Source of the DNA: Phnomibacter ginsenosidimutans
GTDB lineage: Bacteria; Bacteroidota; Bacteroidia; Chitinophagales; Chitinophagaceae
Direction: 5' to 3'
Assembly (NCBI RefSeq): GCF_009740285.1
Contig: NZ_CP046566.1
Location: forward strand, 1,732,501-1,796,500
DNA: 64,000 nucleotides
Each line of letters opens with the position of its first letter. The stretch's first letter is position 1. The notes beneath the pieces are model-generated. The model saw only the letters and a program-made list of their open reading frames with translations. It searched no databases and was not told the origin of the DNA. The translations under genes were made by a program, and so were the position numbers. Below, piece after piece: positions 1-13,906 of the stretch.

Positions 1-1686
<1,686 letters not shown>

Positions 1687-1739
1687 ATTTTATTCTACTT
1701 CTGTGATTTACTTATTTTCCAATATGTCACCTTATTTAC

Positions 1740-1796
1740 CCCTCCGACTCCCCTAAAGGGGAGCCTAGGTACCTCCCTTTAGGGAGGCCGGGAGGG
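1740..1796. repeat. REP-like double palindrome in the 23S-5S spacer
   Basis: Two short hairpins, CTCCCCTAAAGGGGAG and CTCCCTTTAGGGAG, sit side by side. The flanking CCCTCCG and CGGGAGGG make the whole 57 bp an imperfect palindrome. It looks like an extragenic repeat lodged in the ribosomal spacer. It could also act as a processing stem, since both sides would be transcribed together. Confidence 0.6.
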
Positions 1797-1807
1797 TCAA
1801 GAGTTTA

Positions 1808-1914
<107 letters not shown>

Positions 1915-1925
1915 TATTTATTACG

Positions 1926-1957
1926 AAAGGTCTCACAGCAATGTGGGACCTTTTTTA
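1926..1957 (+). terminator. Rho-independent terminator of the rRNA operon
   Basis: A stem GGTCTCACA / TGTGGGACC with a GCAA loop is followed by TTTTTTATT, directly after the 5S gene. Confidence 0.85.
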
Positions 1958-2095
1958 TTGCCCCTGATCCAATACCACAACCCTCTCATACAACCCATCA
2001 ACTCATCAACAACGCAACATACAACCATTAAACCTTCCACAACTTCAGGGGAGGTTTGTATATTGAAGCGTCAATCACTTAAAACCAATCCAACC

Positions 2096-2545
2096 ATGCA
2101 CCAAAAAAAAACGATGGTAACTTTAATGTTACTTGTTCTCATTGCTTCTTTGAATTTGCTTGGGAAAAAGGCAGAAACAGCGCCTGAGCATAAGAATCTA
2201 CAAATTTTACCGAAGGATATTTCTAAAGATGATCTGAAGTACATCATGGACGGCTTCAATGCGGCTTTGAATGTGAAATGCGGATATTGTCATGTACGCA
2301 ATAATGAAACGAAAGAATGGGATTATGCTGCTGATACTAAACACAAAAAGAAAGAAGCCAGAGATATGTTGAAAATGACGAATGATATCAACAGTCAATA
2401 TTTTGGTGTCAATTTAGCTGAAGCAAAGCCAAAGCTTGCTGTGACTTGTTATACTTGTCACAGAGGAGAAGAGCATCCGGTATTTGCACCAAAACCCATA
2501 CCAGCTGATAGTTTACAGAGACCACTTCAAAAATTGCAGCAATAA
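2096..2545 (+). CDS. Small di-haem c-type cytochrome
   Basis: A 149-residue protein with a hydrophobic N-terminal segment (about residues 7-23, signal peptide or anchor) and two haem-binding CXXCH motifs, CGYCH and CYTCH, in the C-terminal two thirds. The arrangement resembles the cytochrome family related to photosynthetic reaction-centre cytochrome subunits that is common in Bacteroidota; it should be exported and carry electrons in the periplasm. The frame stays open back into the 5S gene, but the ATG at 2096 directly precedes the signal-like segment and lies after the rRNA terminator, so that start is used. A terminator follows closely. The redox partner is unknown. Confidence 0.85.
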   Translation: MHQKKTMVTLMLLVLIASLNLLGKKAETAPEHKNLQILPKDISKDDLKYIMDGFNAALNVKCGYCHVRNNETKEWDYAADTKHKKKEARDMLKMTNDINSQYFGVNLAEAKPKLAVTCYTCHRGEEHPVFAPKPIPADSLQRPLQKLQQ

Positions 2546-2548
2546 ATT

Positions 2549-2580
2549 AAAAAAGCAATCCAAACGGGTTGCTTTTTTAA
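2549..2580 (+). terminator. Terminator after the cytochrome gene
   Basis: A stem AAAAAAGCAATCC / GGGTTGCTTTTTT (one G-U pair) with an AAAC loop ends in a run of T, starting 3 bp after the stop codon. Confidence 0.85.
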
Positions 2581-2626
2581 TTTGAGTATATCGGTTAATT
2601 GTTATCATTCTTGTTTCTTTGTTGGT

Positions 2627-3088
2627 ATGTACTCCAAACAAGAAGCATCTGCCATCAAATCTCTTTTTTGGACGAGGTTTGGACAGTACATGAAACCCAT
2701 TCCAAGTTCGTGGAAAGAAAAAGTGAATTGGGTGAACTACAAAACAGGTATCAAAGACATTTACTTCAGGATGAATGTGGATGCCCAAAAAGCAGTAATC
2801 AGTATAGATATTACCATTGATGACGCGATAATTCGGGCAATTGTATTTGAGCAGTTTACCAAAATGAAAAGTATGCTGGAGATGTCATCGCAAAACCAAT
2901 GGATTTGGCAGGAAGAAGTATACAACGAATTTGGCTTTCCATATGCCCGTATTTATCAAGAGCAAGTGAACGTCAATGTATTTAAACAGGAAGACTGGCC
3001 TTCAATAATAAGTTTTTTAAAACAGAGAATAGTAGCACTTGACAATTTTTGGGCAGATGCTAAAGATGGTATCGATATGGTATTGTAA
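2627..3088 (+). CDS. DUF4268 domain-containing protein
   Basis: A 153-residue soluble protein matching the DUF4268 family as I know it: N-terminal MYSKQEASAIKSLFWTRFG, a central stretch like NWVNYKTGIKDIYFRM, and a C-terminal WPSIISFLKQRIVALDNFW. Function is unknown; the family is often annotated only as DUF4268, sometimes near nucleases. The frame extends upstream to a TTG at 2582, but the ATG at 2627 matches the conserved family start. It ends 2 bp from the stop of the convergent GH53 gene, with no hairpin between them. Confidence 0.8.
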   Translation: MYSKQEASAIKSLFWTRFGQYMKPIPSSWKEKVNWVNYKTGIKDIYFRMNVDAQKAVISIDITIDDAIIRAIVFEQFTKMKSMLEMSSQNQWIWQEEVYNEFGFPYARIYQEQVNVNVFKQEDWPSIISFLKQRIVALDNFWADAKDGIDMVL

Positions 3089-3090
3089 GA

Positions 3091-4263
3091 TTAATAGGGA
3101 TAAGTGGCTGTCATGAAGTTGATGCCTTTGTGCAAGTTATTGGAGTAATCAAAAAAAGTATTGTTTTCCCAACTACTGCCTGTTCCCCAGCTATCTTTTA
3201 ATGAGGATGTTATCCATGCGGGCTCCCAAATCATAACGCCGCTTCCGCCTCCTTTCCAAACGGCATTTGTAAGGTCTTTATAGTAGGAGAATTGACCATC
3301 CATAGTTACAGGATAACCATTGATAATGCCACTGGATTCATAGAAAATATTTTGATAGTTGTCTGCCCCGGCATTAGTGAATGGAAATGCAGTTTCTACA
3401 ACCATTATTTGCTTTCCTGTTTGTAATTTCAACTTCGCTACACTATCTGTAATTGCCTGCATACTATTGGTAGTACTCCATTTGTAATAATGCGACAAAC
3501 CCAAAATGTCAAAATCAGTAACACCTGCCTGTACTATTTTAGTAACCCAGGCACTCGCTGTTTGTATCTGCGCCTGATGTAAAATAATTTTCGGCTTTAT
3601 GGTACTGTTGACACTAAAGTCTCGAACAGCTTTTATGCCGGCATTCAATAAAACGGCAAAATTATTCCACCCGTTTGTTTGTACTTCGCCAACTGGCCAG
3701 CACATGCCCCCATTGGTTTCATTGCCTATCTGAATCATTTCAGGTGTCAGATTTTTAGCTGATAAAGTTTGCAGCACAAATAGGGTATAGTTATAAATAG
3801 AATCTTTTAATGTAGATACATTCAGATTACGCCAGGCTGTTGGTACATTTTGATGGGCAGGATCGGCCCATGTGTCGCTATAATGCAAATCGAGATTGAC
3901 AGCCATTCCGGCAGCCTTAGCTCTTTGAATTGTTTTTGTAACGTCTGCCAGATTATTAAAGACGAAACCGCCATTCAAGCCGTTTTGCCAAGTTGGATTA
4001 TGCCAAAGTCTAACTCTTATCGTATTGGTGCCATGTTGTTCTAACAGCGTAAATACATCAGCAACCTGTCCATTTAGTTTGTATTGACCACCAGCATTTT
4101 CTATAGCGTTAACGTATGATAAATCGGCACCCATGCAGAAGGTTTGCCAGGTATATGTTTTTTTGCTGTCAGTAGGATTAGCAGGTGATGTATTCTTTTT
4201 ACAAGATGCTGCCCAACAAAAACTACAAAAGATTGCCAAATAGATCAGGTGTGCGTGTTTCAT
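3091..4263 (-). CDS. GH53 arabinogalactan endo-beta-1,4-galactanase, lipoprotein
   Basis: A 390-residue secreted glycosidase. The N-terminus is a lipoprotein signal ending in AASC (Cys21), so it is probably anchored to the outer membrane. Family 53 features are clear: FCMGADLSYVNAIENAGG near the start, NTIRVRLWHNP, the acid/base region IGNETNGG (Glu182), and the nucleophile region MVVETAFPF (Glu290). The family cleaves beta-1,4-galactan inside chains, as in type I arabinogalactan and pectin side chains. The gene follows susC-susD on the same strand, which supports galactan as the imported glycan. A terminator-like hairpin separates it from susD, so it may also have its own promoter. Confidence 0.9.
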   Translation of the reverse strand: MKHAHLIYLAIFCSFCWAASCKKNTSPANPTDSKKTYTWQTFCMGADLSYVNAIENAGGQYKLNGQVADVFTLLEQHGTNTIRVRLWHNPTWQNGLNGGFVFNNLADVTKTIQRAKAAGMAVNLDLHYSDTWADPAHQNVPTAWRNLNVSTLKDSIYNYTLFVLQTLSAKNLTPEMIQIGNETNGGMCWPVGEVQTNGWNNFAVLLNAGIKAVRDFSVNSTIKPKIILHQAQIQTASAWVTKIVQAGVTDFDILGLSHYYKWSTTNSMQAITDSVAKLKLQTGKQIMVVETAFPFTNAGADNYQNIFYESSGIINGYPVTMDGQFSYYKDLTNAVWKGGGSGVMIWEPAWITSSLKDSWGTGSSWENNTFFDYSNNLHKGINFMTATYPY

Positions 4264-4392
4264 AAAAAATATTTACAGGATGCATGATTGCAACAGATAC
4301 AAAGTTGCATCGAATCCCTATTACTAAAGCTGGTAATTATCAGTTTGCAAACCAGAGATACATATGAGTTTTTGTAGCCGGCCTTTCAAAGA

Positions 4393-4424
4393 AAAAAAGG
4401 CTGCCTCAGAAGAGACAACCTTTT
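4393..4424 (-). terminator. Terminator between susD and the GH53 gene
   Basis: Read on the minus strand, AAGGTTGTCTC pairs with GAGGCAGCCTT (two G-U pairs) around a TTCT loop and is followed by seven T. It would end or attenuate the susC-susD transcript before the galactanase gene. Confidence 0.7.
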
Positions 4425-4446
4425 GTAGTATGAGAAAAACTAACAA

Positions 4447-6423
4447 TCAATAACCTGGGTTTTGATATGCTGCCATATCTGCTGCACTCATTGGATTGCC
4501 ATTTACTGTTTGTGCAATCATTTGCAAATACGGAATGGGACGCAATTTGTGGAATGGTGCAAACGATGGGCTGATATCGGCATTGTACAACTTCGTACGA
4601 TCATACAATGTTTCGGTACGTACCAAATCTTCCCAACGATAAAACTCACCACAAAGCTCACGGGTTCTTTCGTTAAGCATAAAATGAATGAACCGATCGG
4701 GTGTTGATGTAACGGTGGTGGGATACAATTCGCTGGCAGCGTTGGTGGTAAACAAGGAAGTAGTAGCCAGGTTGGTTGCAGCTGTTGCAGCCAATCCATT
4801 AGGACCACCGAGGTACAACCAAATCTGAGGGCTACGGGCTTCGTTTGCTTTGTAAGCAGCACGATTGCGCAGTGCATTTACATACGTCAATGCTGATGCA
4901 TAATCACCTTTTCTACCATAGGCTTCTGCAATAATTAAATAGGTTTCTCCCAAGCGGGCAAAAGTACCGTTGCGAATACCACGTGCTTCGTTGTTCGTGT
5001 TAGTCAAACGAACAGGGTCCGAAAACTTCCACATGGCGAGGTACTTATTATTGGAAAAATCTGTTGTGATGGGGCCACCAACGGCAGCTTGTTTGTTACG
5101 TGCATATACCACATTGTACCGCATGGCAGACAGTTGAGACGTCAGTAAAGGGCGGTCAACAGGATTAACAATAAACAATGCTGCTGTATCACCAATACCT
5201 ACACGTGGTTTTCCTACCAGTGAAGGAGACGGTGCATTGGCTGCCGTCCAAACGGGCAGGCCAGTATTGGATGCTACGTTTCTGTAATACACTGTTTGAA
5301 AGGTTTTAAAGAAACGGGAGTCGTTGATTTTATCAAACACATCAATAGCGTAATCTGTAGGGCGCAACCGGCGAAAAGGACGGCCGTTGAAGAAATCACG
5401 GGTCATGCCCGGCATGCCCGCATCATACTGTCCTGGGTAGAAAAGATGTGTTTGATTGTTGGTGCCTGCAAGGTTGAGGTTGGAGCTAAACTGTGCAGCA
5501 AATATGATTTCGTTGCTGGCATTGTTCGCGTCAATTTTTGCTTTGCTACTCAATGGTGCAGAACCATTTTCGCCCAACTGCGGAATTACGCCATCGGGAT
5601 AGGCCGCATTAAACAAGTTACCATAATCAGCTTCCAATGCATGTCCGCTATTTACAATCACTTCATTGGCATAATAAATTGCACTATCCATATCGGTGGC
5701 TTTTTGGCCACGCTTATCTGTAACGGCACTTCCACGGGTAAGGTATGCTTTGGCCATAAAGTGAAATGCCATTGCTTTTGTAGCACGACCACGGTCCGTG
5801 CCGGTATAGCGCCAAGGCAATGCATTCGCTGCATCTTTAAAGTCAGTCATCACCTGATTGTACACTTGCTCTACACTGGCACGTGGAAATTCATATTGCG
5901 GTTCTACTGGCACTGATGTTACAAGCGGAACACCGCCCAGTTGCTGCACCAATTGGAAATAGTAAAAGGCCCGGAGTGCTTTGAGTTCTGCAATACGCAG
6001 ATTTTTTTGTGCAGCCGTACCCAATACTTTCGAAGCAGGATTATCGTACTTGCCAATCAATTCTATGCCCTGATTACAACGGCGAATACCGGAATAATTA
6101 TTGATCCACAAACCATTTACAAAGGCATCGTTTGCGTTGAGGTTAGCATCATAATCGTTGTAACGAACGTTGTTGAATTGGTCACCTTCCCGAAATTCAT
6201 CAGTACCAAAATTGTACATGCAATAACTCTGCTCACCGGTAAATTTCCATTGTAATGGCTGGTATGCAGATTTTACTAAATCTTCAAGACCATTGTCTGT
6301 TTTGTAATAGTCTTCCGTAAGCGTTGTTACGAGTTCTTCTTCAATAAACTTTTTGCAAGCTGAGAGTGCCAGCATAGCTGCTCCCATCATTATACAGGCG
6401 GTATATTTTATATGCTTTTTCAT
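4447..6423 (-). CDS. SusD/RagB-type glycan-binding outer membrane lipoprotein
   Basis: A 658-residue SusD-like protein: lipoprotein signal with Cys23 (LSACKKF), a TPR-like helical N-terminal half containing the typical ELKALRAFYYFQLVQQLGGVPL segment, and a C-terminal half with the usual NERTRELCGEFYRWEDLVRT motif. SusD proteins cap the TonB-dependent SusC channel at the cell surface and deliver oligosaccharides to it. It starts 24 bp after the SusC homologue, the standard order. The substrate is not readable from this protein; the neighbouring GH53 suggests galactan. Confidence 0.95.
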   Translation of the reverse strand: MKKHIKYTACIMMGAAMLALSACKKFIEEELVTTLTEDYYKTDNGLEDLVKSAYQPLQWKFTGEQSYCMYNFGTDEFREGDQFNNVRYNDYDANLNANDAFVNGLWINNYSGIRRCNQGIELIGKYDNPASKVLGTAAQKNLRIAELKALRAFYYFQLVQQLGGVPLVTSVPVEPQYEFPRASVEQVYNQVMTDFKDAANALPWRYTGTDRGRATKAMAFHFMAKAYLTRGSAVTDKRGQKATDMDSAIYYANEVIVNSGHALEADYGNLFNAAYPDGVIPQLGENGSAPLSSKAKIDANNASNEIIFAAQFSSNLNLAGTNNQTHLFYPGQYDAGMPGMTRDFFNGRPFRRLRPTDYAIDVFDKINDSRFFKTFQTVYYRNVASNTGLPVWTAANAPSPSLVGKPRVGIGDTAALFIVNPVDRPLLTSQLSAMRYNVVYARNKQAAVGGPITTDFSNNKYLAMWKFSDPVRLTNTNNEARGIRNGTFARLGETYLIIAEAYGRKGDYASALTYVNALRNRAAYKANEARSPQIWLYLGGPNGLAATAATNLATTSLFTTNAASELYPTTVTSTPDRFIHFMLNERTRELCGEFYRWEDLVRTETLYDRTKLYNADISPSFAPFHKLRPIPYLQMIAQTVNGNPMSAADMAAYQNPGY

Positions 6424-6447
6424 TGCGAATGATTTTTACTGGTTTAC

Positions 6448-9400
6448 TTACAAATCCACTTTTACACCCACCAGAAAACTCTTGTAGCTGTGCGATGTTG
6501 GTCCAACCTGGTTGGTGGTGGTGCCTGGAAATTCACGATACGGTACAGTTTCCGGATCGTATTTGCTGGCACTATGAATAAGAATGGGGTTGACTGCACT
6601 GAAGTATACCGCAGCATTGCTCATAAACATTTTGCTGGCCACATGCTTAGGAATGCGATAAGTAAGTGTAATGTTTTTTACACGTGCATGTGTAGCATCG
6701 CGGTAAGTGAGTGCTTCCCAGTTGAGCGGAATATCACTTGTTTGCGTTGGTTGCTGGTATTCATTGCTGGGGTTAGTTGGTGTCCAGTAGTTCACCTTGT
6801 TCGACTGATAACGACCTACCAAACCCGGGCGTGGTACACGGTACAAACCACCAATGCGGAAGTACACCATGAAATTCAGTTCCCAGTTTTTGTACGTAAA
6901 TGTATTTCCGATACTACCGATAAACTTAGGGTTGTGCGAACCAAGTATTACACGGTCGGCGGGGCTGAAAGAACTATCACCGTTGGCATCAATAATTTTA
7001 ATTCTGCCTGGTTGGTAGTTCGTATTGTTGCGACCATTTTTGGCCCAGTAAATAGATGGCAAAGAACCTTTTGCGGCCGTATCTGTGTATTGGAAAATGC
7101 CATCAGCCTGAAAACCCCAGTACACCTGCAAAGGCTGGCCAAGCAGCCAGAGGTTTGCAAAGTTGCTGTTGCCACTACCATCAATGTCTTCAATTTTTTC
7201 TTTGTTGGCAGTAAACATCCAGTCTGTACTCCAGCGGAAATTTCGCTTGGCAATATTCTGTGTTGTAATGGCAATTTCAATACCCTTGTTGCTTACTTCT
7301 CCAAGATTGAAATATACATTCGATACGCCGTTGGCTGCAGGTATGGTGCGGTTTTGCAGCTGGTCGGTAGTAGTTGATTTGTACAAATCAATAACGCCAG
7401 TGATACGGCCTTTCAGCAAGCCAAATTCCAAACCAATATTGGTGGTGGCTGTTTTTTCCCAGGTAAGGTTGGGTGTAGCAAAAGTGGTAGGTGCAGAACC
7501 AATGGCAGCAGTACCATTGCCCCAGTTGTAATTGGTAAAGCCCAGCGGGCCGGCTGTTTGATATGGATCAATAGAAGCGTTGCCCACACGGCCATAACCA
7601 ATGCGAAAACGACCGCTGCTGAAGATGTCTTGATTCAGGAAAAAGTTTTCACGATTCAGTTGCCATGCAAATGATGCAGATGGAAACCAGGCCCCTTTGT
7701 TGCCTTCTGCCAGTACCGATGAATTGTCGTAACGGTTGCTGAGGGTAACAAGGTACTTGCCTTTGTAACCGTATTCAACACGACCCATGTACGATAAATA
7801 TTGCGAAGCAGAGTAAGTGCCGCTACCGGTTACTGTGGCATCAGTGTTGCGCTGCAGTGAGTACCATTTTTGTTCTTCAAAAATGAGGTTGTTGGCCGAC
7901 ATCGATAATGAGCTGCTTCTGTTGAGGCTTTGCAGCTCTTGCAACAAGGTTACATTGATGCTGTGGTCATCTTTTATGCGGGTGTTGTATGTCAGGATAT
8001 TATCGTACACCCAAGAGCTGGCTTCGTTGGTGGTTTGTGTGGCATTGGCCGCACTACCCAAGCGTACCGAAGATTGAGCACCATTGAACTGGCCACGGAT
8101 AGAGTTGCGTTTATCCAAACCAAACATGGTTTTAAACTTCAAACCTTTCAGCAGGGTAAGTTCTGCATAGATGTTGCCAAACACCCGGTTGGCCGTGGTT
8201 TGATCAAACACTGTATTGCGGTCGTTGATAGCATTGATGATTTGCTGGTCGCGGTTCGGAAACATAATCCAGTTGCCGTTACTGTCATAAGGTTCTACCA
8301 ATGGAATCATGCCCGATGCATTGCCATAAGAGCTGGTGCTGTTGTTGGTGATAGAGTAGATATAACTCATGCTGGTACCAAAGTTTAAAAACTTGGTAGG
8401 CTTAAAATCTACACTTGTACCTGCGGTATAGCGGGTAAAATCCTGGGCATATTCAATGCCTTTTTGTTTGAAGTAACCAAGGTTCAGCGACGACTTGAAT
8501 TTTTCTGTTCCGCCGGTTACACTTACACTATGGTTGTCGGTAGTACCATGACGAAGACCAACATTGTTCTGCCAATCATAGCTCTTCACTTTCGAAGGGT
8601 CGTACATGTCGATGCTGTCGATTTGTGAAGTAATGCCCAGGTTGGTCATCAAAGCACGTTCGTCGGCAGTAGTAGCCCGACGCTGGGCTATGTACACACC
8701 GTTTGTTGGGTCGTACACCCGCCATGTGTAGGCATCTTTTATCGAGTTCCATTGCTCCACACTACCAAAGCGGTCTCTGAACAGCGCAATATCATTCAGC
8801 GCAGTGGGGTAGTAAAACAGCGGGTTGCTGGCGGTTGCGACACCACGGGTGCGGGTATAGCTTCTGTCAGCAAAAAAAGCCTGCCGCCAAGAGTCAGCAA
8901 TCTCTGCACCGTTAAAAATAGGTAGCGGACGAATGATGCTTTCTACGGAGCGGCTACCCTGATAATTCACAGAAGTTTTTCCGGCTTTGCCTTTACGTGT
9001 CGTTATTTGTATAACACCGTTGGCACCACGTACACCATAAATAGCTGTAGCAGAAGCGTCTTTCAATACGTCAATGGTTTCAATATCGGCGGGGTTCATA
9101 TCGTCGATGGTGTAGCTCACCGGAAAACCATCTACCACATACAGTGGCTCGTTGGAAGCACTCAGCGAACGGTTGCCCCGAATACGAATAGTGCTACCTG
9201 CACCGGGCCGAAATGTATTTGCCGTGGCCAGTACACCCGGTATTTGACCCTGCAGGGCTTGGGTAATATTGGTTGAAGGAACAGAACGCAATTTTTCACC
9301 TGTAATAGAAGACGTGGCACCGGTTACTTCTGTACGCTTGCGGCTACCGTAGCCTACCACCACCACATCATTCAATGCTGATGCATCCGGCGCCATATTG

Positions 9401-9720
9401 ATGGCCAATGTGGTTTTGCCGGCAATTGCAATTTCTTGTGCAGTGTAGCCAATAAAGCTAAACACCAGCGTTTCCTTACCTGTAAGGCCACTCAGTGTAA
9501 ATGAACCCTGGGCATCGGTTTGCGTACCCTTGCTGGCCCCTTTTACACTAATGGTTACACCTTGCAGCGGTTTGCCAGTGTCATCGGTTACTTTTCCTGA
9601 AATGCTTTGTTGATTGACTTCTTGAGCCATGGCTGGTGAGGGAGCAAAAAGCAGGGGTGTTGCATTTCCTACCAGCATGCAGACGAGGATACCCCATCGT
9701 GCAGACGGATTTTTTTTCAT
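6448..9720 (-). CDS. SusC/RagA-type TonB-linked outer membrane transporter
   Basis: A 1090-residue outer membrane transporter. In order: a signal peptide ending near AMAQ, a carboxypeptidase-regulatory-like beta domain (about residues 40-120, ISGKVTDDTGKPLQGV), a plug domain with the SusC hallmark YVVDGFPV and GSTIRIRGNRSLS, then a long beta-barrel ending in an aromatic/hydrophobic strand (FLVGVKVDL). It is energised by TonB and imports oligosaccharides together with the SusD protein encoded just downstream. It is first in its operon and divergent from katG. No sigma/anti-sigma or hybrid two-component regulator lies next to it. Confidence 0.95.
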   Translation of the reverse strand: MKKNPSARWGILVCMLVGNATPLLFAPSPAMAQEVNQQSISGKVTDDTGKPLQGVTISVKGASKGTQTDAQGSFTLSGLTGKETLVFSFIGYTAQEIAIAGKTTLAINMAPDASALNDVVVVGYGSRKRTEVTGATSSITGEKLRSVPSTNITQALQGQIPGVLATANTFRPGAGSTIRIRGNRSLSASNEPLYVVDGFPVSYTIDDMNPADIETIDVLKDASATAIYGVRGANGVIQITTRKGKAGKTSVNYQGSRSVESIIRPLPIFNGAEIADSWRQAFFADRSYTRTRGVATASNPLFYYPTALNDIALFRDRFGSVEQWNSIKDAYTWRVYDPTNGVYIAQRRATTADERALMTNLGITSQIDSIDMYDPSKVKSYDWQNNVGLRHGTTDNHSVSVTGGTEKFKSSLNLGYFKQKGIEYAQDFTRYTAGTSVDFKPTKFLNFGTSMSYIYSITNNSTSSYGNASGMIPLVEPYDSNGNWIMFPNRDQQIINAINDRNTVFDQTTANRVFGNIYAELTLLKGLKFKTMFGLDKRNSIRGQFNGAQSSVRLGSAANATQTTNEASSWVYDNILTYNTRIKDDHSINVTLLQELQSLNRSSSLSMSANNLIFEEQKWYSLQRNTDATVTGSGTYSASQYLSYMGRVEYGYKGKYLVTLSNRYDNSSVLAEGNKGAWFPSASFAWQLNRENFFLNQDIFSSGRFRIGYGRVGNASIDPYQTAGPLGFTNYNWGNGTAAIGSAPTTFATPNLTWEKTATTNIGLEFGLLKGRITGVIDLYKSTTTDQLQNRTIPAANGVSNVYFNLGEVSNKGIEIAITTQNIAKRNFRWSTDWMFTANKEKIEDIDGSGNSNFANLWLLGQPLQVYWGFQADGIFQYTDTAAKGSLPSIYWAKNGRNNTNYQPGRIKIIDANGDSSFSPADRVILGSHNPKFIGSIGNTFTYKNWELNFMVYFRIGGLYRVPRPGLVGRYQSNKVNYWTPTNPSNEYQQPTQTSDIPLNWEALTYRDATHARVKNITLTYRIPKHVASKMFMSNAAVYFSAVNPILIHSASKYDPETVPYREFPGTTTNQVGPTSHSYKSFLVGVKVDL

Positions 9721-12406
<2,686 letters not shown>

Positions 12407-12430
12407 ATACATTTGTGTGGTGTGAAGAAT

Positions 12431-12462
12431 AAGGTGGCGCTGGCAACAGCCCACCTTTTTTA
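12431..12462 (+). terminator. Terminator after katG
   Basis: AAGGTGG pairs with CCACCTT, with an inner GCTG/CAGC stem and GCAA loop, followed by a run of T. Confidence 0.8.
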
Positions 12463-12494
12463 TGTGCCAATAACGAAAGACTGTCGCAAAACAA

Positions 12495-12528
12495 AACGGT
12501 TTGGATACATGCTTGTATCCAAACCGTT
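12495..12528 (-). terminator. Terminator of the minus-strand T9SS cargo gene
   Basis: A perfect 15-bp stem, AACGGTTTGGATACA with its complement around a 4-base loop, is followed on the minus strand by TTGTTTTG. It lies just beyond the 3' end of the gene at 12561-13793. Confidence 0.8.
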
Positions 12529-12560
12529 GCTATGAAAAAGGAGAGAAGATTATTTCACTA

Positions 12561-13793
12561 TCAACGACAGCGTTTGTTTTTGCCGCTGGCTTCTTCTACC
12601 AATTGCACACTGTACATACCAGCAGAAAGCTGCTGAATGGGTACTTGTAATTGGCCATTGCTGCTGGTTACCTGACGGCGCAGCAATACCTGTCCGTTAT
12701 TGTTGCTGATTTGCAGCCAACCTTTGAAAGAAGTAGCCTCTGCCAGTTGTACAAACACTTGCTGGCTGGCAGGATTGGGATACAATTTTGCTTGCAATGC
12801 AGTTGCTTGTGCAGTGAGTTGCTGTACTGCAGAATAGGTGAAGCTTCCATCGAGATCAATGCTCTTAATTCGATACAATGCAGTGCCGGCAAGGGGTTGG
12901 GCATCTACGGCTTTGTATTGTCGACGGCTGTTGCTATTGCCTTGAGCGGTTACAGATGCTACAGTTGTCCAGCTGCTGCTGCCGGCGGTGCTCCGCTGCA
13001 GTTCAAATTGTTTGCTGTTGGTTTCTGTAAGCGTGGCCCAGCTGGCTACTACTGTCTGCTGCTGTTTGGCTACTGCAAAATCGGTGAGCTTCACGGGCAG
13101 TATCGACGCATTGGTAGAAATTGTAAAGTCATCAATGGCGAGGCCATCGTCGGCCGAAGAAGCATCTGCATCTGACCAGCGAATCCATACAGTTGCACCA
13201 TTGGGAATGCTCAATCCGTTAATTGTGCTTGTAATAGCTGTACGATTACCTGTGGCATTGCCATCTTTTGCGCCAACTGTTGTAGTAACAGGAGATACAA
13301 AATCTAGGCCATTGGCATCAGTCCATATACCCGTAGTCAGGCTCGTTGCATCTGAACTATAACTAAAGTCCAGTTGGTCGGTGCGGGAAGCAGTTCCCAA
13401 ACGCCATTGTTCACCTGTGTAGGTAATGGTAATTGAGGTAAGCGTTATTCCTGTATTGTTTGTAAAAGAGGCCCCGAAAACAGAAACAAGCGTTCCACTT
13501 CTCAAGCTGCCCAGTGCTCTTTCTGTAGCGCCGGCAGCACCATAACTGTAGGTGTCACCAGTGTTTGATGCGCCTGCATCTACTGCATATTGTTCATTAT
13601 CCCGGGCTCCGCCACCAGTTTCGTTCAAATACCATCCAGAGATGCTAAGAACGTTGGTAGTGGTACCGGCAGTGTTAGACAACGCATCAAAATTTTGAGA
13701 GTAAGTACTACCAGCCAGCAAGGAAATAGATTGGGCAAAACTCAGGGCCGACAGCAGGCAACCTGCTGCCAAAAAAAGTAAAGGTTTTCTCAT
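12561..13793 (-). CDS. T9SS-sorted secreted protein with an apparent frameshift in its last residues
   Basis: A 410-residue secreted protein: signal peptide (LLSALSFAQ), a beta-rich N-terminal region of about 210 residues with GLAIDDFTIS near its end, a fibronectin-like module starting ILPVKLTDF, and a C-terminal T9SS sorting domain (LYPNPASQQVFV...LSAGMYSVQLVEE). As sequenced it ends in GKNKRCR. One extra A in the A5 run (plus-strand T5, 12577-12581) would give GKKQTLSLIVK and a stop at 12550, the normal hydrophobic end of a sorting domain. The functional gene is therefore probably 12550-13793. Enzymatic function is not evident. Confidence 0.8.
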   Translation of the reverse strand: MRKPLLFLAAGCLLSALSFAQSISLLAGSTYSQNFDALSNTAGTTTNVLSISGWYLNETGGGARDNEQYAVDAGASNTGDTYSYGAAGATERALGSLRSGTLVSVFGASFTNNTGITLTSITITYTGEQWRLGTASRTDQLDFSYSSDATSLTTGIWTDANGLDFVSPVTTTVGAKDGNATGNRTAITSTINGLSIPNGATVWIRWSDADASSADDGLAIDDFTISTNASILPVKLTDFAVAKQQQTVVASWATLTETNSKQFELQRSTAGSSSWTTVASVTAQGNSNSRRQYKAVDAQPLAGTALYRIKSIDLDGSFTYSAVQQLTAQATALQAKLYPNPASQQVFVQLAEATSFKGWLQISNNNGQVLLRRQVTSSNGQLQVPIQQLSAGMYSVQLVEEASGKNKRCR

Positions 13794-13906
13794 AGGAGGG
13801 GGTGTTTGATTAAATAGGTAGGCGAATATAATAATCCGTTATACTCAAAATACCAATCCACAACTCTCCGTGGGTAATTAATGGAAACTTAATGCACACA
13901 AGGGTT

